A stretch of DNA of 64,000 bases from assembly GCF_030315685.1 (NCBI RefSeq), contig NZ_JASXSI010000021.1:1-64000 (forward strand), written 5' to 3'. The notes beneath the pieces were generated by a model. The model saw only the letters and a list, made by a program, of their open reading frames with translations, was not told the DNA's origin and searched no databases. Every line of letters begins with the position of its first letter. Within the stretch, counting starts at the first letter, position 1. Below are positions 51,974-63,939 of this stretch, piece after piece. This DNA is from Gordonia sp. ABSL11-1 (GTDB taxonomy: Bacteria; Actinomycetota; Actinomycetes; Mycobacteriales; Mycobacteriaceae). The translations under genes were made by a program, and so were the position numbers.

Positions 51974-52226
51974 ACTCGTCTCCTGGGGTCGACGCCGTCC
52001 GGCCGGTTAGATGTGACTGACTGACACAGTAACTTAGCGCAGCGCACGGGACAGGGGAACCTCCATTTTCACTGACCCGTCGTCCAGCGCCTGGCAGGGC
52101 GAGCGTCGTCGCCCGGCATGACGTGAACGTACGGCGAACGGCCAGGAACGAGACCTGCCCGAGAACCTGCACACCGGTTGAGCAACGATAGAGACCTGAG
52201 ACGCACACCCGATAGGACACGACCAG

Positions 52227-53066
52227 GTGAGTGAGCAACACGGCAGCGAGGCAATCCCGGTCTTCTTCCTCTCCGACAGCACCGGGATCAGCGCCGAGAC
52301 CATGGGAAACGCGCTCTTGCTGCATTTTCCCGATCATCGGTTCGACCGGACGCTGATCCCGTTCATCACCACCCCCGACGACGCACGCGAGGTCGTGCGC
52401 ACCATCGACGCCACGATGGACCGCGGTGTGACTCCGCTCGTCTTCGCGACCGCCGCGCTCGACGACGTGCGTATCGAGCTGGCCAAGACCCGCGCACCCC
52501 TCATCGATTTCTTCGACATGCACATGCAGCAGGTCGAAGCCATCCTCGGGGCGCGTGGCGCCCGAACACCAGCGCGTCTCCACGGCGTCGGTGACGTCAA
52601 GCGGTACAACGCGCGTATGCAGGCCGTCGAGTATGCGATCGAGCATGACGACGGGCAGAGTGTTCGCTCGCTGGACAAGGCCGATGTGATCCTCGTGGCG
52701 CCGTCACGCTGCGGCAAGACCCCGACGACGATGTACCTCGCCCTGCAGCACGGTCTGCGCGTCGCGAACTACCCGCTGATCGACGACGACTTCACGAGCA
52801 CGGACCTGCCACGCCCGATCCAGCACCTCGCCGACCGCTGCTTCGGACTCATGACCAGCGCTGCCCGACTCAGCGCTGTCCGCACAGAGCGCCGCCCGGA
52901 CTCGACGTATGCGTCCTTGCGCCAGTGCACCTTCGAGCTCAAGCGCGCCGAAGCCCTCTACCGCGCACACAACCTGCCCATCATCGATTCGTCTGCGAAA
53001 TCCGTCGAAGAGATGTCCACACTCATCCTGCAAGTGCTCGCTCGCAGGACCCACCCCGCACACTGA
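52227..53066 (+). CDS. PEP synthase regulatory protein (bifunctional kinase/pyrophosphorylase)
   Basis: A 279-residue DUF299 protein. VFFLSDSTGISAETMGNALL is the family's opening motif, APSRCGKTPTTMYLA the phosphate loop at about residues 157-171, and the C-terminal SSAKSVEEMS segment is also conserved. It phosphorylates PpsA with ADP to inactivate it and removes the phosphate with Pi to reactivate it, according to energy state. It lies 12 bp upstream of ppsA in the same direction. GTG 52227 is preceded by GACCAGGTGA, a weak ribosome-binding site. Confidence 0.93.
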   Translation: MSEQHGSEAIPVFFLSDSTGISAETMGNALLLHFPDHRFDRTLIPFITTPDDAREVVRTIDATMDRGVTPLVFATAALDDVRIELAKTRAPLIDFFDMHMQQVEAILGARGARTPARLHGVGDVKRYNARMQAVEYAIEHDDGQSVRSLDKADVILVAPSRCGKTPTTMYLALQHGLRVANYPLIDDDFTSTDLPRPIQHLADRCFGLMTSAARLSAVRTERRPDSTYASLRQCTFELKRAEALYRAHNLPIIDSSAKSVEEMSTLILQVLARRTHPAH

Positions 53067-53078
53067 GGAGTCCGTTTC

Positions 53079-55460
<2,382 letters not shown>

Positions 55461-55467
55461 CAGCGAA

Positions 55468-55503
55468 CTCCCCACGCCGGTCGTCGCGCGACTGCGTGGG
55501 GAG
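55468..55503. terminator. Bidirectional terminator hairpin
   Basis: CTCCCCACGC and GCGTGGGGAG form a perfect 10-bp stem with a 16-base loop between the convergent ppsA and ATP-grasp genes. Confidence 0.8.
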
Positions 55504-55527
55504 CCGCGTTCCGGCGCGGCGCGAGCA

Positions 55528-56727
55528 TCACGCGATCGCGGAACCGTCCCAGGACACGTCGAAGAACTGCGCGGCCATCAGTTGTTCCCGCTTGTTGCGG
55601 TCGATGCCGAGTTCCTCGCGGTAGTGCAGGACGTGCTGGAGCGACAGCGCGGAGTACAGCAACGGCAGATGATCACGGTGCTGGTCGTACACGCCGGTCG
55701 CCCCACGCGCCGCCGACACGTCGGCACGGAAGTGGCTGGGGTGCTTGAGGACGTCGCGCAACACGGCGGCCTTGATCGCCTTCTTACGTCCGGCCGGCAC
55801 GACCACCAACTCACCCGGATCGAACAGTGCGGTCGCGAACTCGTCGGCCGTGGCCACCGTGCAGCCGGCGGTCGGGCGTGGATTGCACTCGACCATGTGG
55901 TGGACGCCGTCGTCGGTCTTGAGGTAGTCGAAGCTGAGCTGCCCGTGCCAGTCGAGTTCGCGGGCGACGGTGCGGGCGGTCTCCAAGGATTCGGGCGAAT
56001 CGACCGACTCGAACACGATGCCACCGCGATTGTCGATCGCCAGGGGGTGTTCGTAGCACGAGTGCAGCACCACTTCGCCGTGGTGGACGACGCTCCAGCT
56101 GCAGCGGTCGACGCCGGTGAGGTACTGCTGCACGAGCCACGGATCATCGGGAGTCGGATGGATCTCGTCCACGCCGGTCTCGCCGGCGAGCGGACCGGCG
56201 TTCGTCGCCACGTCGAGTCCACCGCGCCCGAATGCCGCCCGGGCGAACCAGGAATCCCAGTGCCCGACCGCGGCGACGAGCTCGTCGTCGGAGGTGGCGG
56301 TGATCGACTCCGCGACCGGCAACCCGAGATCGCGACACAGCGCGGCGAAGGTCACCTTGTCGTGCACCTTCGCGAGCGTGTCGAACGACGGGAAGAACAA
56401 CTCGAGGTCGCCTCGCCCGGCGGCGAGCCGCTCGCGATGTGCGGCGAGGAAGAAGACCTCCTCGAACATCGGCAGGAGCCAGGTGATCTCGTACCGGTCG
56501 AGTGCGTCGAGAATCGCGGTGATGAAGTCCTCGGTGCGCTGCGTCGGAGCCGGTACCTCGATGTGCCGTCGGGCACCGCGCGAGTGACTGCCCGGCGAGG
56601 CCGCGAAGGTGTCGGCGGCCGTGACGTCGGCGCCGGTCTCGCCCAGTTTGTGGATCTCGTCCACCGCGAACGGCATTCGTGACGTCGTGACGAGCATGCG
56701 ATGCTGGGGATCATTCGGCCCTCTCAT
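55528..56727 (-). CDS. ATP-grasp enzyme of unknown specificity
   Basis: A 399-residue protein of the CarB/PylC-like ATP-grasp class. The N-terminal pre-ATP-grasp domain begins MLVTTSRMPFAVDEIHKLGE. The central fold has VHDKVTFAALCRDLGLPV and WLVQQYLTGVDRCSWSVVHH. The metal/ATP end is VECNPRPTAGCTVAT. Members ligate a carboxylate to an amine or thiol through an acyl phosphate. The last 100 residues are not recognisable. The neighbours (ppsA, a GT-C-like membrane protein) give no clear pathway. ATG 56727 or an ATG ten codons later could be the start. Confidence 0.8.
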   Translation of the reverse strand: MRGPNDPQHRMLVTTSRMPFAVDEIHKLGETGADVTAADTFAASPGSHSRGARRHIEVPAPTQRTEDFITAILDALDRYEITWLLPMFEEVFFLAAHRERLAAGRGDLELFFPSFDTLAKVHDKVTFAALCRDLGLPVAESITATSDDELVAAVGHWDSWFARAAFGRGGLDVATNAGPLAGETGVDEIHPTPDDPWLVQQYLTGVDRCSWSVVHHGEVVLHSCYEHPLAIDNRGGIVFESVDSPESLETARTVARELDWHGQLSFDYLKTDDGVHHMVECNPRPTAGCTVATADEFATALFDPGELVVVPAGRKKAIKAAVLRDVLKHPSHFRADVSAARGATGVYDQHRDHLPLLYSALSLQHVLHYREELGIDRNKREQLMAAQFFDVSWDGSAIA

Positions 56728-56840
56728 GGACCGACCGTATCCAACGCCGGGTCGTCACGCAGGAGGCATCGTACACATCCCCCACATCTGGCACGCATGT
56801 TTCGCTTCGCGGCGCGACACTCGCGGGCGATACTGACGTC

Positions 56841-58319
56841 GTGACCCACCGTCCGCAGGTCAGTCCGGATCTCCTCCGGTTCTGGCTGGTGCCGATGGCG
56901 GTCGCCGGCGTGATGTGCGTCGTCGCGGCATTCACCCCGATCATCGACGACAGCTACATCTACCTCGACTACGTGCGCACGCTCGTCGAGACCGGTGGAT
57001 GGGGTCTGGTCCCGGACCTGTTCTCCGACACGGCAACCGCTCCGCTCAATGTCCTGTATCTGACGCCGTTCTGGATCGCCACCGGACATTCGGTCGACAT
57101 GACCCTCGCGCTCGCCCAGTTCCTACCGACCTTCGTGCTGTGCACGTTCCTCCTGCGCACGTATCGCCGCGGGCCGGTGTTGCCCGTGCTGCTGACGGTG
57201 ATCATCGGTTTCCTGCCGCCGGTGATCTCCAGCATCGGTCTGGAGACCTCGTGGACGGCCGCGATGCTCGCCGGCGTCTGGTGGGGCATCACGCGTCGCG
57301 GGATCGTCTCCGAGGTCCGGGGGGTCGAGTGGGGCGTCGCGATCGGCGCCGCGGTGGCCATGATGCTGCGTCCCGACGCCGCGTTCTTCATGCTCCCGCT
57401 GCTGTTGGCCCTGTGCGTGCGGGACCGGAGATGGTGGCGGTCCGCCGCGACCGCGATGGCCCTTCTCGTCGCGTATGTCCTGGCGCGGTGGGTGATCCTC
57501 GGATCGTTCGTGCCGGACAGTGTCTGGATCAAACAGAATCAGGCGGGGACGTGGGGGCACTACACGTTCTTCTCCGGCTGGGAACTCTTCGTCACCTCGG
57601 CACGCACGAGTGTCGTCGTCCTCGGCATCATGTGCGCTGTCGCGATCGTGACGATCGTGGTCGCGGCGTCCCGGTGTCGACGTGTCGATGTCCTGCTGAC
57701 ACATCCCGCGACCTACTACCTGGGCGCCACGGCGATCTACATCGTGGTTGCGGGTGTCAGCCGGGTGCCGCCGTATCACTGGTACTACGTCCTGCCCTCG
57801 GTGGCGAGCGTGCTGGCGGTGACCGGAATCCTGCAGGAGGAGTCGCGACGGGTTCGGCGGGCGACGGTCGTCGGCGTCGTGTCGCTGCTCGTGATCCTGC
57901 TGGGCGAGTGGTCGGTGCAGACGATGCGCGGTGAGCCGGTGATCGGCACCAACTGGGCGACCGAGGCGCAGATGTACACGTTGGCGACCGGCATCCGGCC
58001 CTTTGTGCGCGGCCAACGGATGCAACTGGAGGGCGAGGTCGGCGAGATCGCCTACTACTGCCACTGCCGGCTCGAGGAGGAGTTCTCCCTCAGTACCGGG
58101 CTGCGTCGACGGGTCACGCGGGAGATCGCCGAGGGCGGATGGGGTCTGCGCTGGCGGATCAACTATCACTTCCGCGAATGGCCACAGCCGCAACCGCCGC
58201 CGAGGTGGAAACTCACCTTCGTCACTCCCCGGCCGGGTGAGCACGTCATGTACCAGCAGGACACGACCACGTTCCAGGGCGACACGGTGCGGTACTCGCT
58301 CATCCGGCGTGACCGGTGA
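56841..58319 (+). CDS. Polytopic membrane protein with GT-C glycosyltransferase-like features
   Basis: A 492-residue protein with about ten membrane helices in the first 360 residues and a 130-residue soluble C-terminal domain. After helix 1, FTPIIDDSYIYLDYVRTLVE carries the acidic pair and tyrosine pattern typical of GT-C enzymes that use polyprenyl-phosphate sugars, for example arabinofuranosyl- and mannosyltransferases of mycolic-acid bacteria. No closer family can be claimed. If it is such an enzyme it would act on cell-envelope glycans outside the membrane. GTG 56841 is the start; it is divergent from the ATP-grasp gene. Confidence 0.75.
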   Translation: MTHRPQVSPDLLRFWLVPMAVAGVMCVVAAFTPIIDDSYIYLDYVRTLVETGGWGLVPDLFSDTATAPLNVLYLTPFWIATGHSVDMTLALAQFLPTFVLCTFLLRTYRRGPVLPVLLTVIIGFLPPVISSIGLETSWTAAMLAGVWWGITRRGIVSEVRGVEWGVAIGAAVAMMLRPDAAFFMLPLLLALCVRDRRWWRSAATAMALLVAYVLARWVILGSFVPDSVWIKQNQAGTWGHYTFFSGWELFVTSARTSVVVLGIMCAVAIVTIVVAASRCRRVDVLLTHPATYYLGATAIYIVVAGVSRVPPYHWYYVLPSVASVLAVTGILQEESRRVRRATVVGVVSLLVILLGEWSVQTMRGEPVIGTNWATEAQMYTLATGIRPFVRGQRMQLEGEVGEIAYYCHCRLEEEFSLSTGLRRRVTREIAEGGWGLRWRINYHFREWPQPQPPPRWKLTFVTPRPGEHVMYQQDTTTFQGDTVRYSLIRRDR

Positions 58320-58340
58320 ACGAGCCGATCATGAGGAATA

Positions 58341-59618
58341 GTGACCGGGGTGATGACGCTGGGTAGAGGTATGCCGCGACGCCGCCCGACACCGACCGCC
58401 GACGACGACGCGGATCATGTCCCGCGCACCGCCGCGACCGGAAAGGCCTTCGCCGCGACGGTCTTCGCCTTCGCGGTGGTGATGCTCGGGACCACGCTGC
58501 CGACCCCGCTCTACGCGATCTACTCGGGCGAACTCGGGTTCGGCGTGACCACGACGACGGTGATCTTCGGTATCTACGCCGCCGGGGTGATCGCCGCGCT
58601 GATCGTCTTCGGCCGCTGGTCCGATGTCGTCGGCCGCAAACCGCTGCTCGCGGCGGGGGCCCTGTTCTCGGTGGCCAGCGCGATCGTGTTCATCACCGCG
58701 GGCCCCGTCTGGCAGCTGATGATCGGACGCGTGTTGTCCGGGCTGTCGGCCGGGATCTACGCCGGAGCCGCCACCGCCGCGGTGATCGAACTGGCTCCGG
58801 CGCGATGGCGTCCCAGGGCACCGGCCATCGCCACGGCGGCCAACATCGGCGGCCTCGGCCTCGGCCCGCTCATCGCGGGTCTGCTCGCCCAGTTCGCACC
58901 GGCACCGCTGCATCTTCCGTTCGCGGTCGATCTCGTCCTGCTCCTACCGGTCCTCGTCGGTATCTGGCTGATCCGGGAGCCGGTCCGGGTGCGCCCCGGG
59001 GCGAGGCTGTCCGTCCAGCGGCTGTCCGTACCGCCCGAGGTCCGTGGGGTGTTCGTGCGGGCAGCCATCGCCGCCTTCGCCGGGTTCGCGGTGATGGGCA
59101 CATTCACCGGGGTGACGCCATCGTTCATCTCGCATGTGCTGGGTATCGACAGCCATGCGGTGGCCGGCATCGTCGTCGCCCTGCTGTTCCTGTCGTCGGC
59201 CCTCACGCAGATCGTGGGACGCGGGTTCTCGACGGAACGCGCACTGGTCGTCGGGTGCGCGATCCTCGTCGTCGGGATGGTGATCCTGATCGTCGGTCTG
59301 CTGGCGACCTCATTCGTCGCGCTCGTGATCGGGGCCGTCGTCTGCGGTGTCGGACAAGGGCTCTCGTTCAGCAAGGGCCTGGCCGCGGTGGTCGCGGCCA
59401 GCCCGGTCGATCGGCGTGCCGAGGTCACCTCGACCTACTTCGTGGTCGCCTACGTCGCCATCTCACTGCCGATCGTCGGCGAGGGCATCGCCGCGGCACA
59501 CTGGGGTCTGCGGACGTCGGGCGTCGTGTTCAACATCGCCGTGGCCGCCCTCGCACTGCTCGCGTTGATCCTGACCGTCATCGCGGTCCGGCGGTCGACC
59601 TCTCCGGGCTGGACGTGA
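58341..59618 (+). CDS. MFS transporter (drug:H+ antiporter-like)
   Basis: A 425-residue transporter with twelve helices starting near residue 35. Helix 1 has VMLGTTLPTPLYAIY, followed by motif A FGRWSDVVGRKPLL and motif C-like GLGLGPLIAGLLAQF in helix 5, which is characteristic of exporters. Substrate unknown. GTG 58341 has GAGGAA upstream, 21 bp after the stop of the GT-C-like gene, so the two may be co-transcribed. Confidence 0.88.
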   Translation: MTGVMTLGRGMPRRRPTPTADDDADHVPRTAATGKAFAATVFAFAVVMLGTTLPTPLYAIYSGELGFGVTTTTVIFGIYAAGVIAALIVFGRWSDVVGRKPLLAAGALFSVASAIVFITAGPVWQLMIGRVLSGLSAGIYAGAATAAVIELAPARWRPRAPAIATAANIGGLGLGPLIAGLLAQFAPAPLHLPFAVDLVLLLPVLVGIWLIREPVRVRPGARLSVQRLSVPPEVRGVFVRAAIAAFAGFAVMGTFTGVTPSFISHVLGIDSHAVAGIVVALLFLSSALTQIVGRGFSTERALVVGCAILVVGMVILIVGLLATSFVALVIGAVVCGVGQGLSFSKGLAAVVAASPVDRRAEVTSTYFVVAYVAISLPIVGEGIAAAHWGLRTSGVVFNIAVAALALLALILTVIAVRRSTSPGWT

Positions 59619-59619
59619 G

Positions 59620-61809
59620 CTAGACGCCCGTGCCCGGCTCGTCGTCCCGCCGATCGGGGCCGTCCGGGTCGCCGACGCCTTCCTCGGCGAGCGCGCGGAC
59701 GAGGTCGGCGAAGCGGGCGTTGCCTCCGAGATCTTCGACCAGGACGACCTTGCCCTCATCGTCGGCAAGCGGGATGCACCAGTTCGGATATTGCGCTGCG
59801 CCGGTTCCCGGTTGGTTCTGGATACGACGCTCCCCCACCGCGTCGACGAGGGCCACACCCAGCAGCACCGACGGCGTCTGCGCAACCAGCCGGTGCAGCG
59901 CCTCGACGGTACGTCGATCCGTCAGCGGGACATCATCGTCGAGGAGCCCACGGCGACGTGCCATCGCCAGCACCGCGTCGCGGTCGTGCTCGTCCCGCGC
60001 ACGTTCGGCCTCCTCCCCCGTCTCCAACAGACCCAGGCGTGAGCGCAGGTCGATGTGGTCACCGGCGAGGTAACCGACCGTCGGCGGCAGGTCATGGGTC
60101 GTCACGGACGTCAGGCAGAGCTCGCGGTACTCCTCGGGCGGTACCGGACCGTCGGGCCCGTGCTCGAACCAGAGGATCGACGTCCCGAGAATCCCACGCT
60201 GCGTGAGTGCCTCCTGCACATGCCGTTCGAAGACGCCGAGGTCCTCACCGATGACGACGGCCCCGGCCCGCTCGGCCTCGAGCGCCAGGATGCCGATCAG
60301 CGCGTCGTGGTCGTAGTGGACGTAGGTGCCGTCGGCGGGTCCCTTGCCGTCGGGTATCCACCAGAGTCGGAACAGGCCGAGGATGTGATCGACCCGGAGT
60401 CCGCCCGCGTGCCGGAGCACGGTGCGGAGCATGTCGCGATATGGCCGGTAGCCGGCCTCGGCGAGTCGGACCGGATGCCAGGGCGGCTGGTCCCAGCCCT
60501 GGCCCTGCTGATTGAAGCCGTCCGGCGGCGCGCCGACGGTGGCGCCGCGTGCGAGCACGTCACCCAGCGTCCACACGTCCGCACCGTGCCGGGCCACGCC
60601 GACGGCCAGGTCCGCGACAACCCCTATGCTCATCCCCGCCGACAGCGCGGCATGTTGGGCCGCGGCGAGTTGCTCGTCGCAGATCCACTGCAGCCAGGTG
60701 AAGAACTCGACCCGGTCGGCGAGTTGGCGTCTCTTCCGCTTGACGAACTCCTTGTCGCGAAGCTTGCCGGACCACTGCGGGCCGTCGGTCCCGTATTTCT
60801 CGGCGAACGCACACCAGGTCGCAAACCGGCGCAGCCCCTTGCCCTCCCGCTCGCGGAACGCTCGGTACTCCGCCGCCCTCGCCGCCGACAACGGCACCGC
60901 ATGGATGAGTTCGAGCACGGCCATCTTTGCACGGAACGCCTTGTTGCGCTTGATCTTCTCGGTCGACAGATTGTCATCGAAGAAGTTGCGCGCAAGGGAG
61001 CGGACGAGTTTCCGGGACCGCTTGCCGAGTTCCTCGGTCTCCGGGATGTCGGTCACCCGGACGTAGAGCGGATTGACGAATCGTCGCGTCACGGGCAGGT
61101 ACGGCGAGGCCTCGATCGGCGCGTGGGGCTGCGCGGCGTGCAGGGGGTTGACCTGGACGAAGTCGGCTCCGTAGGTGCTGCCCGCGACGGCGCAGATCTC
61201 GGCGAGATCCGCGAAGTCGCCGACGCCCCACGACGCCGCCGACCGTACCGAGTAGAGCTGGACTGCCAGTCCCCATCGCTGGCTGTCCAGGAGGCGGTCG
61301 GCGGTGGAAAGCCGTCGCGGCGTGACGATCAGCGGGGCCTGCGCCCGGCGGCCGGTCGCCGGGTCGTGGGCGCGCACCGTGTGATAGCCGATCTCCAGGT
61401 CGGGTGGCACCTCGAACGTCGCCCGGCCGATCACCGTGCCGTCGATTTCCCGCGGATCCACCCACAGGTCGACCTGGTCCGGGTACATCGTGGCCCCGGC
61501 CTCGGTGACGATCCAGACCTCGACCGCATTCCAATGCGGCACGTGGACGGCGAAACTCGCAGCTGCCCCCTCGACGGCGACGGTCACCGGTGGGACCATC
61601 GCGCGCCACGGCGACTCGTCGAGGTCGGTGTGGGCAGCCGCGATCTCCTGTTCCGTCGTCGCCGCGACACCGAGCGAGTCGAGGATCGCGATGATGGTCT
61701 CCGTACTCACGGGATGGTCGAGTTCGTCCCAGCCGACGTAGCTCGTCGCGACGCCCCATCGTCGGGCCAGCCCTTCGAGTTGCTCGCGTGCCACGCCCAC
61801 GGAAGTCAC
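59620..61809 (-). CDS. malQ: 4-alpha-glucanotransferase MalQ
   Basis: A 729-residue GH77 amylomaltase that transfers maltosyl and longer glucan units in glycogen and maltose metabolism. Residues about 1-160 form the extra N-terminal domains usual in actinobacteria. The barrel carries the nucleophile Asp in GLRVDHILGLFRLWW, the acid/base Glu in VVIGEDLGVFE and the transition-state Asp in SVTTHDLPPT. The C-terminus is a charged tail. It ends two bases from the convergent MFS gene. No other glycogen genes are in the window. Confidence 0.95.
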   Translation of the reverse strand: MTSVGVAREQLEGLARRWGVATSYVGWDELDHPVSTETIIAILDSLGVAATTEQEIAAAHTDLDESPWRAMVPPVTVAVEGAAASFAVHVPHWNAVEVWIVTEAGATMYPDQVDLWVDPREIDGTVIGRATFEVPPDLEIGYHTVRAHDPATGRRAQAPLIVTPRRLSTADRLLDSQRWGLAVQLYSVRSAASWGVGDFADLAEICAVAGSTYGADFVQVNPLHAAQPHAPIEASPYLPVTRRFVNPLYVRVTDIPETEELGKRSRKLVRSLARNFFDDNLSTEKIKRNKAFRAKMAVLELIHAVPLSAARAAEYRAFREREGKGLRRFATWCAFAEKYGTDGPQWSGKLRDKEFVKRKRRQLADRVEFFTWLQWICDEQLAAAQHAALSAGMSIGVVADLAVGVARHGADVWTLGDVLARGATVGAPPDGFNQQGQGWDQPPWHPVRLAEAGYRPYRDMLRTVLRHAGGLRVDHILGLFRLWWIPDGKGPADGTYVHYDHDALIGILALEAERAGAVVIGEDLGVFERHVQEALTQRGILGTSILWFEHGPDGPVPPEEYRELCLTSVTTHDLPPTVGYLAGDHIDLRSRLGLLETGEEAERARDEHDRDAVLAMARRRGLLDDDVPLTDRRTVEALHRLVAQTPSVLLGVALVDAVGERRIQNQPGTGAAQYPNWCIPLADDEGKVVLVEDLGGNARFADLVRALAEEGVGDPDGPDRRDDEPGTGV

Positions 61810-61953
61810 TTCTGCATCGTCTCAGGATTCGTCGGGATACGCCCGTCGAACAGTGCCGGATCCGCCCGCCTCAGCGAGGTGTGGGTGGTTGAATCGGCGA
61901 CGAGGCCTCCTCCGCGAGGACACTCGTCGCCGAGAAGTTCGAAAGGTGTTCCG

Positions 61954-62568
61954 ATGGCAGACACACTGACCCTCGATCCCGCGACCACCGCGCTGGTGCT
62001 GATCGAGTTCCAGAACGAGTTCACCAGCGACGGCGGCGTCCTGCACGACGCCGTCTCGGCGGTGATGGACAAGACCGGCATGCTCGGCAACACCGTTGCC
62101 CTGGTGGACAAGGCACGTGCGGCAGGGGTGACGATCATGCACGCGCCGATCACGTTCGCGCCCGGCTACGGCGAGCTGACGCGACACCCGTACGGCATCC
62201 TCAAGGGCGTGGTCGACGGCAATGCCTTCGTCAAGGATTCGTGGGGCGCGGCGATCGTCGACGACCTGACGCCGGCCGACGGTGACATCCTGATCGAGGG
62301 CAAGCGCGGCCTCGACACCTTCGCGAGCACCAATCTGGACTTCATCCTGCGCAGCAAGGGCTTCACCACGATCATCCTGGCGGGCCTCCTCACCAACTGT
62401 TGTGTCGAGTCCACCATGCGCTCCGGTTACGAGAACGGATATCGGGTGATCACGCTGACGGACTGCACCGCGGCGACGTCGGTGGCCGAGCACGACAACG
62501 CGATCAGCTTCGACTATCCGATGTTCTCCGAGCCCGTGGAGTCCGCCGCTGTCGCGTCAGCCCTGTGA
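61954..62568 (+). CDS. Isochorismatase-family cysteine hydrolase
   Basis: A 204-residue hydrolase. The nucleophile lies in AGLLTNCCVESTMRSG, the Lys in IEGKRGLDTFASTNLD, and the third triad position in ALVLIEFQNEF, where the usual Asp is a Glu. The family includes isochorismatases, nicotinamidases and amide or ureide hydrolases. Without a siderophore cluster nearby, an amidase-type activity is more likely. ATG 61954 follows GAAAGG. Its last 12 bases overlap the end of the convergent symporter gene, and the two could handle the same metabolite. Confidence 0.88.
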   Translation: MADTLTLDPATTALVLIEFQNEFTSDGGVLHDAVSAVMDKTGMLGNTVALVDKARAAGVTIMHAPITFAPGYGELTRHPYGILKGVVDGNAFVKDSWGAAIVDDLTPADGDILIEGKRGLDTFASTNLDFILRSKGFTTIILAGLLTNCCVESTMRSGYENGYRVITLTDCTAATSVAEHDNAISFDYPMFSEPVESAAVASAL

Positions 62569-63939
62569 ACCCGCCTGTGCACCCTGCCGTGAACCCGCTC
62601 GTGAACCATTGTCCAGGTACAGGTCTGCGGGCCGGATCAACGCCGTGGCGACGACGCTGATCAGTGCGGTGAGCGCGAGGTAACCCGCGGCGAGCCACGG
62701 CGATCCACCGGCGGCGCCGATGAGCGCGGTGAGGATCAGCGGGGTGAGGCCGGATGCGTAGATGCCGGAGAACTGATAGACGACGGACAGCCCGGTGTAG
62801 CGCACCTGCGTCGGGTACAGGCTCGCGAACAGCGTCCCCTGGGCGCCGTAGAACAGGGCGTGGACGATACCGAAGACGATCACCAGGCCGACGGTGAACC
62901 AGATCAGGTTCTCGGTGCCGAACAGAGCGAACACCGGATACACGGTCAGGCCGTATGCGGTGATCCCGATCAGATAGATGCGCCTGGGACCGAACCGATC
63001 GGTGAGCAGTCCCGACACCGGCAGCAGGATCGCCATCACCAGGGAGGCGATGGTCACCGCGACGAGAACCGGGACCTTGTCCATGCCGAGTTCGGAGGTG
63101 GCGTAGGCGATGGCGAAGACACCCCAGGTGTTGAACGCCGATCCCTCGCCCCACCGGGCGAGCAGCCCGAGGACGGTGTTGCGCGTGTTCGGTGGGAGCA
63201 CCACGTCGCGGATGGGCACAGTCGACTTCTGCGACAGCTCGGCGACCTCGGTGAAGGCGGGCGTCTCGTCGACCTTGAGCCGGACGACGAATCCGATGAC
63301 GACCAGCACGATGCTCACCAGGAACGCGATGCGCCATCCGTAGGTCAGGAACGCGTCGTCGTCGAGCGCCACCTGCAGCAGCGCGAACACGCCGGTGCCG
63401 AGGGCGAGACCGAGCGCCAGGCCGATCTGGGGAATGCTGCCGAACAGGCCCCGACGACGCCGCGGACTGTGCTCGACGGCGAGCAACACCGCACCCGCCC
63501 ACTCCCCGCCGAGCGCGAAGCCCTGCACGACCCGTAGCGCCAGCAGCAGGATCGGCGCCAGAACGCCGACCGCGGCCGCCGTCGGCAACACACCCATCAA
63601 TGCGGTGGCCACGCCCATCAGGACCATCGTGAGGGCCAGCGTCTTCTTGCGTCCGATCCGGTCGCCGATGTGACCGAACACCACCCCGCCGATGGGCCGC
63701 ACGACGAAGCCGACCGCGAAGGTCGCGAACGACAACAGGGTCCCGACGAAGGAGCTCTGATCCGGGAAGAAGACCGTGTTGAACACGAGGCTCGCCGCGG
63801 TGGCATAGAGGAAGAAGTCGTACCACTCGACCGTGGTGCCCAGGAGGCTCGCGGCGACAACAGTCCGGAGGCGCTTTCGGCGTTCGTCATCGGTCTCGTC
63901 GACCGCGCCGGCGCCCGGGGTGCTCAGGAGAGTGGCCAT
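62557..63939 (-). CDS. MHS-family MFS transporter (metabolite:H+ symporter)
   Basis: A 460-residue symporter of the ProP/ShiA/KgtP type with twelve helices. The family signature GTTVEWYDFFLY opens helix 1, RPIGGVVFGHIGDRIGRKK forms the helix 2-3 loop, and RVVQGFALGGEWAGAVLLAVE lies in helix 4-5. Such carriers import carboxylates, osmolytes or aromatic acids. The C-terminal tail is Gly/Ser/Gln-rich. ATG 63939 is used; a GTG three codons earlier is possible. Upstream to the window end (63940-64000) nothing is recognisable. Confidence 0.92.
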   Translation of the reverse strand: MATLLSTPGAGAVDETDDERRKRLRTVVAASLLGTTVEWYDFFLYATAASLVFNTVFFPDQSSFVGTLLSFATFAVGFVVRPIGGVVFGHIGDRIGRKKTLALTMVLMGVATALMGVLPTAAAVGVLAPILLLALRVVQGFALGGEWAGAVLLAVEHSPRRRRGLFGSIPQIGLALGLALGTGVFALLQVALDDDAFLTYGWRIAFLVSIVLVVIGFVVRLKVDETPAFTEVAELSQKSTVPIRDVVLPPNTRNTVLGLLARWGEGSAFNTWGVFAIAYATSELGMDKVPVLVAVTIASLVMAILLPVSGLLTDRFGPRRIYLIGITAYGLTVYPVFALFGTENLIWFTVGLVIVFGIVHALFYGAQGTLFASLYPTQVRYTGLSVVYQFSGIYASGLTPLILTALIGAAGGSPWLAAGYLALTALISVVATALIRPADLYLDNGSRAGSRQGAQAGSQG

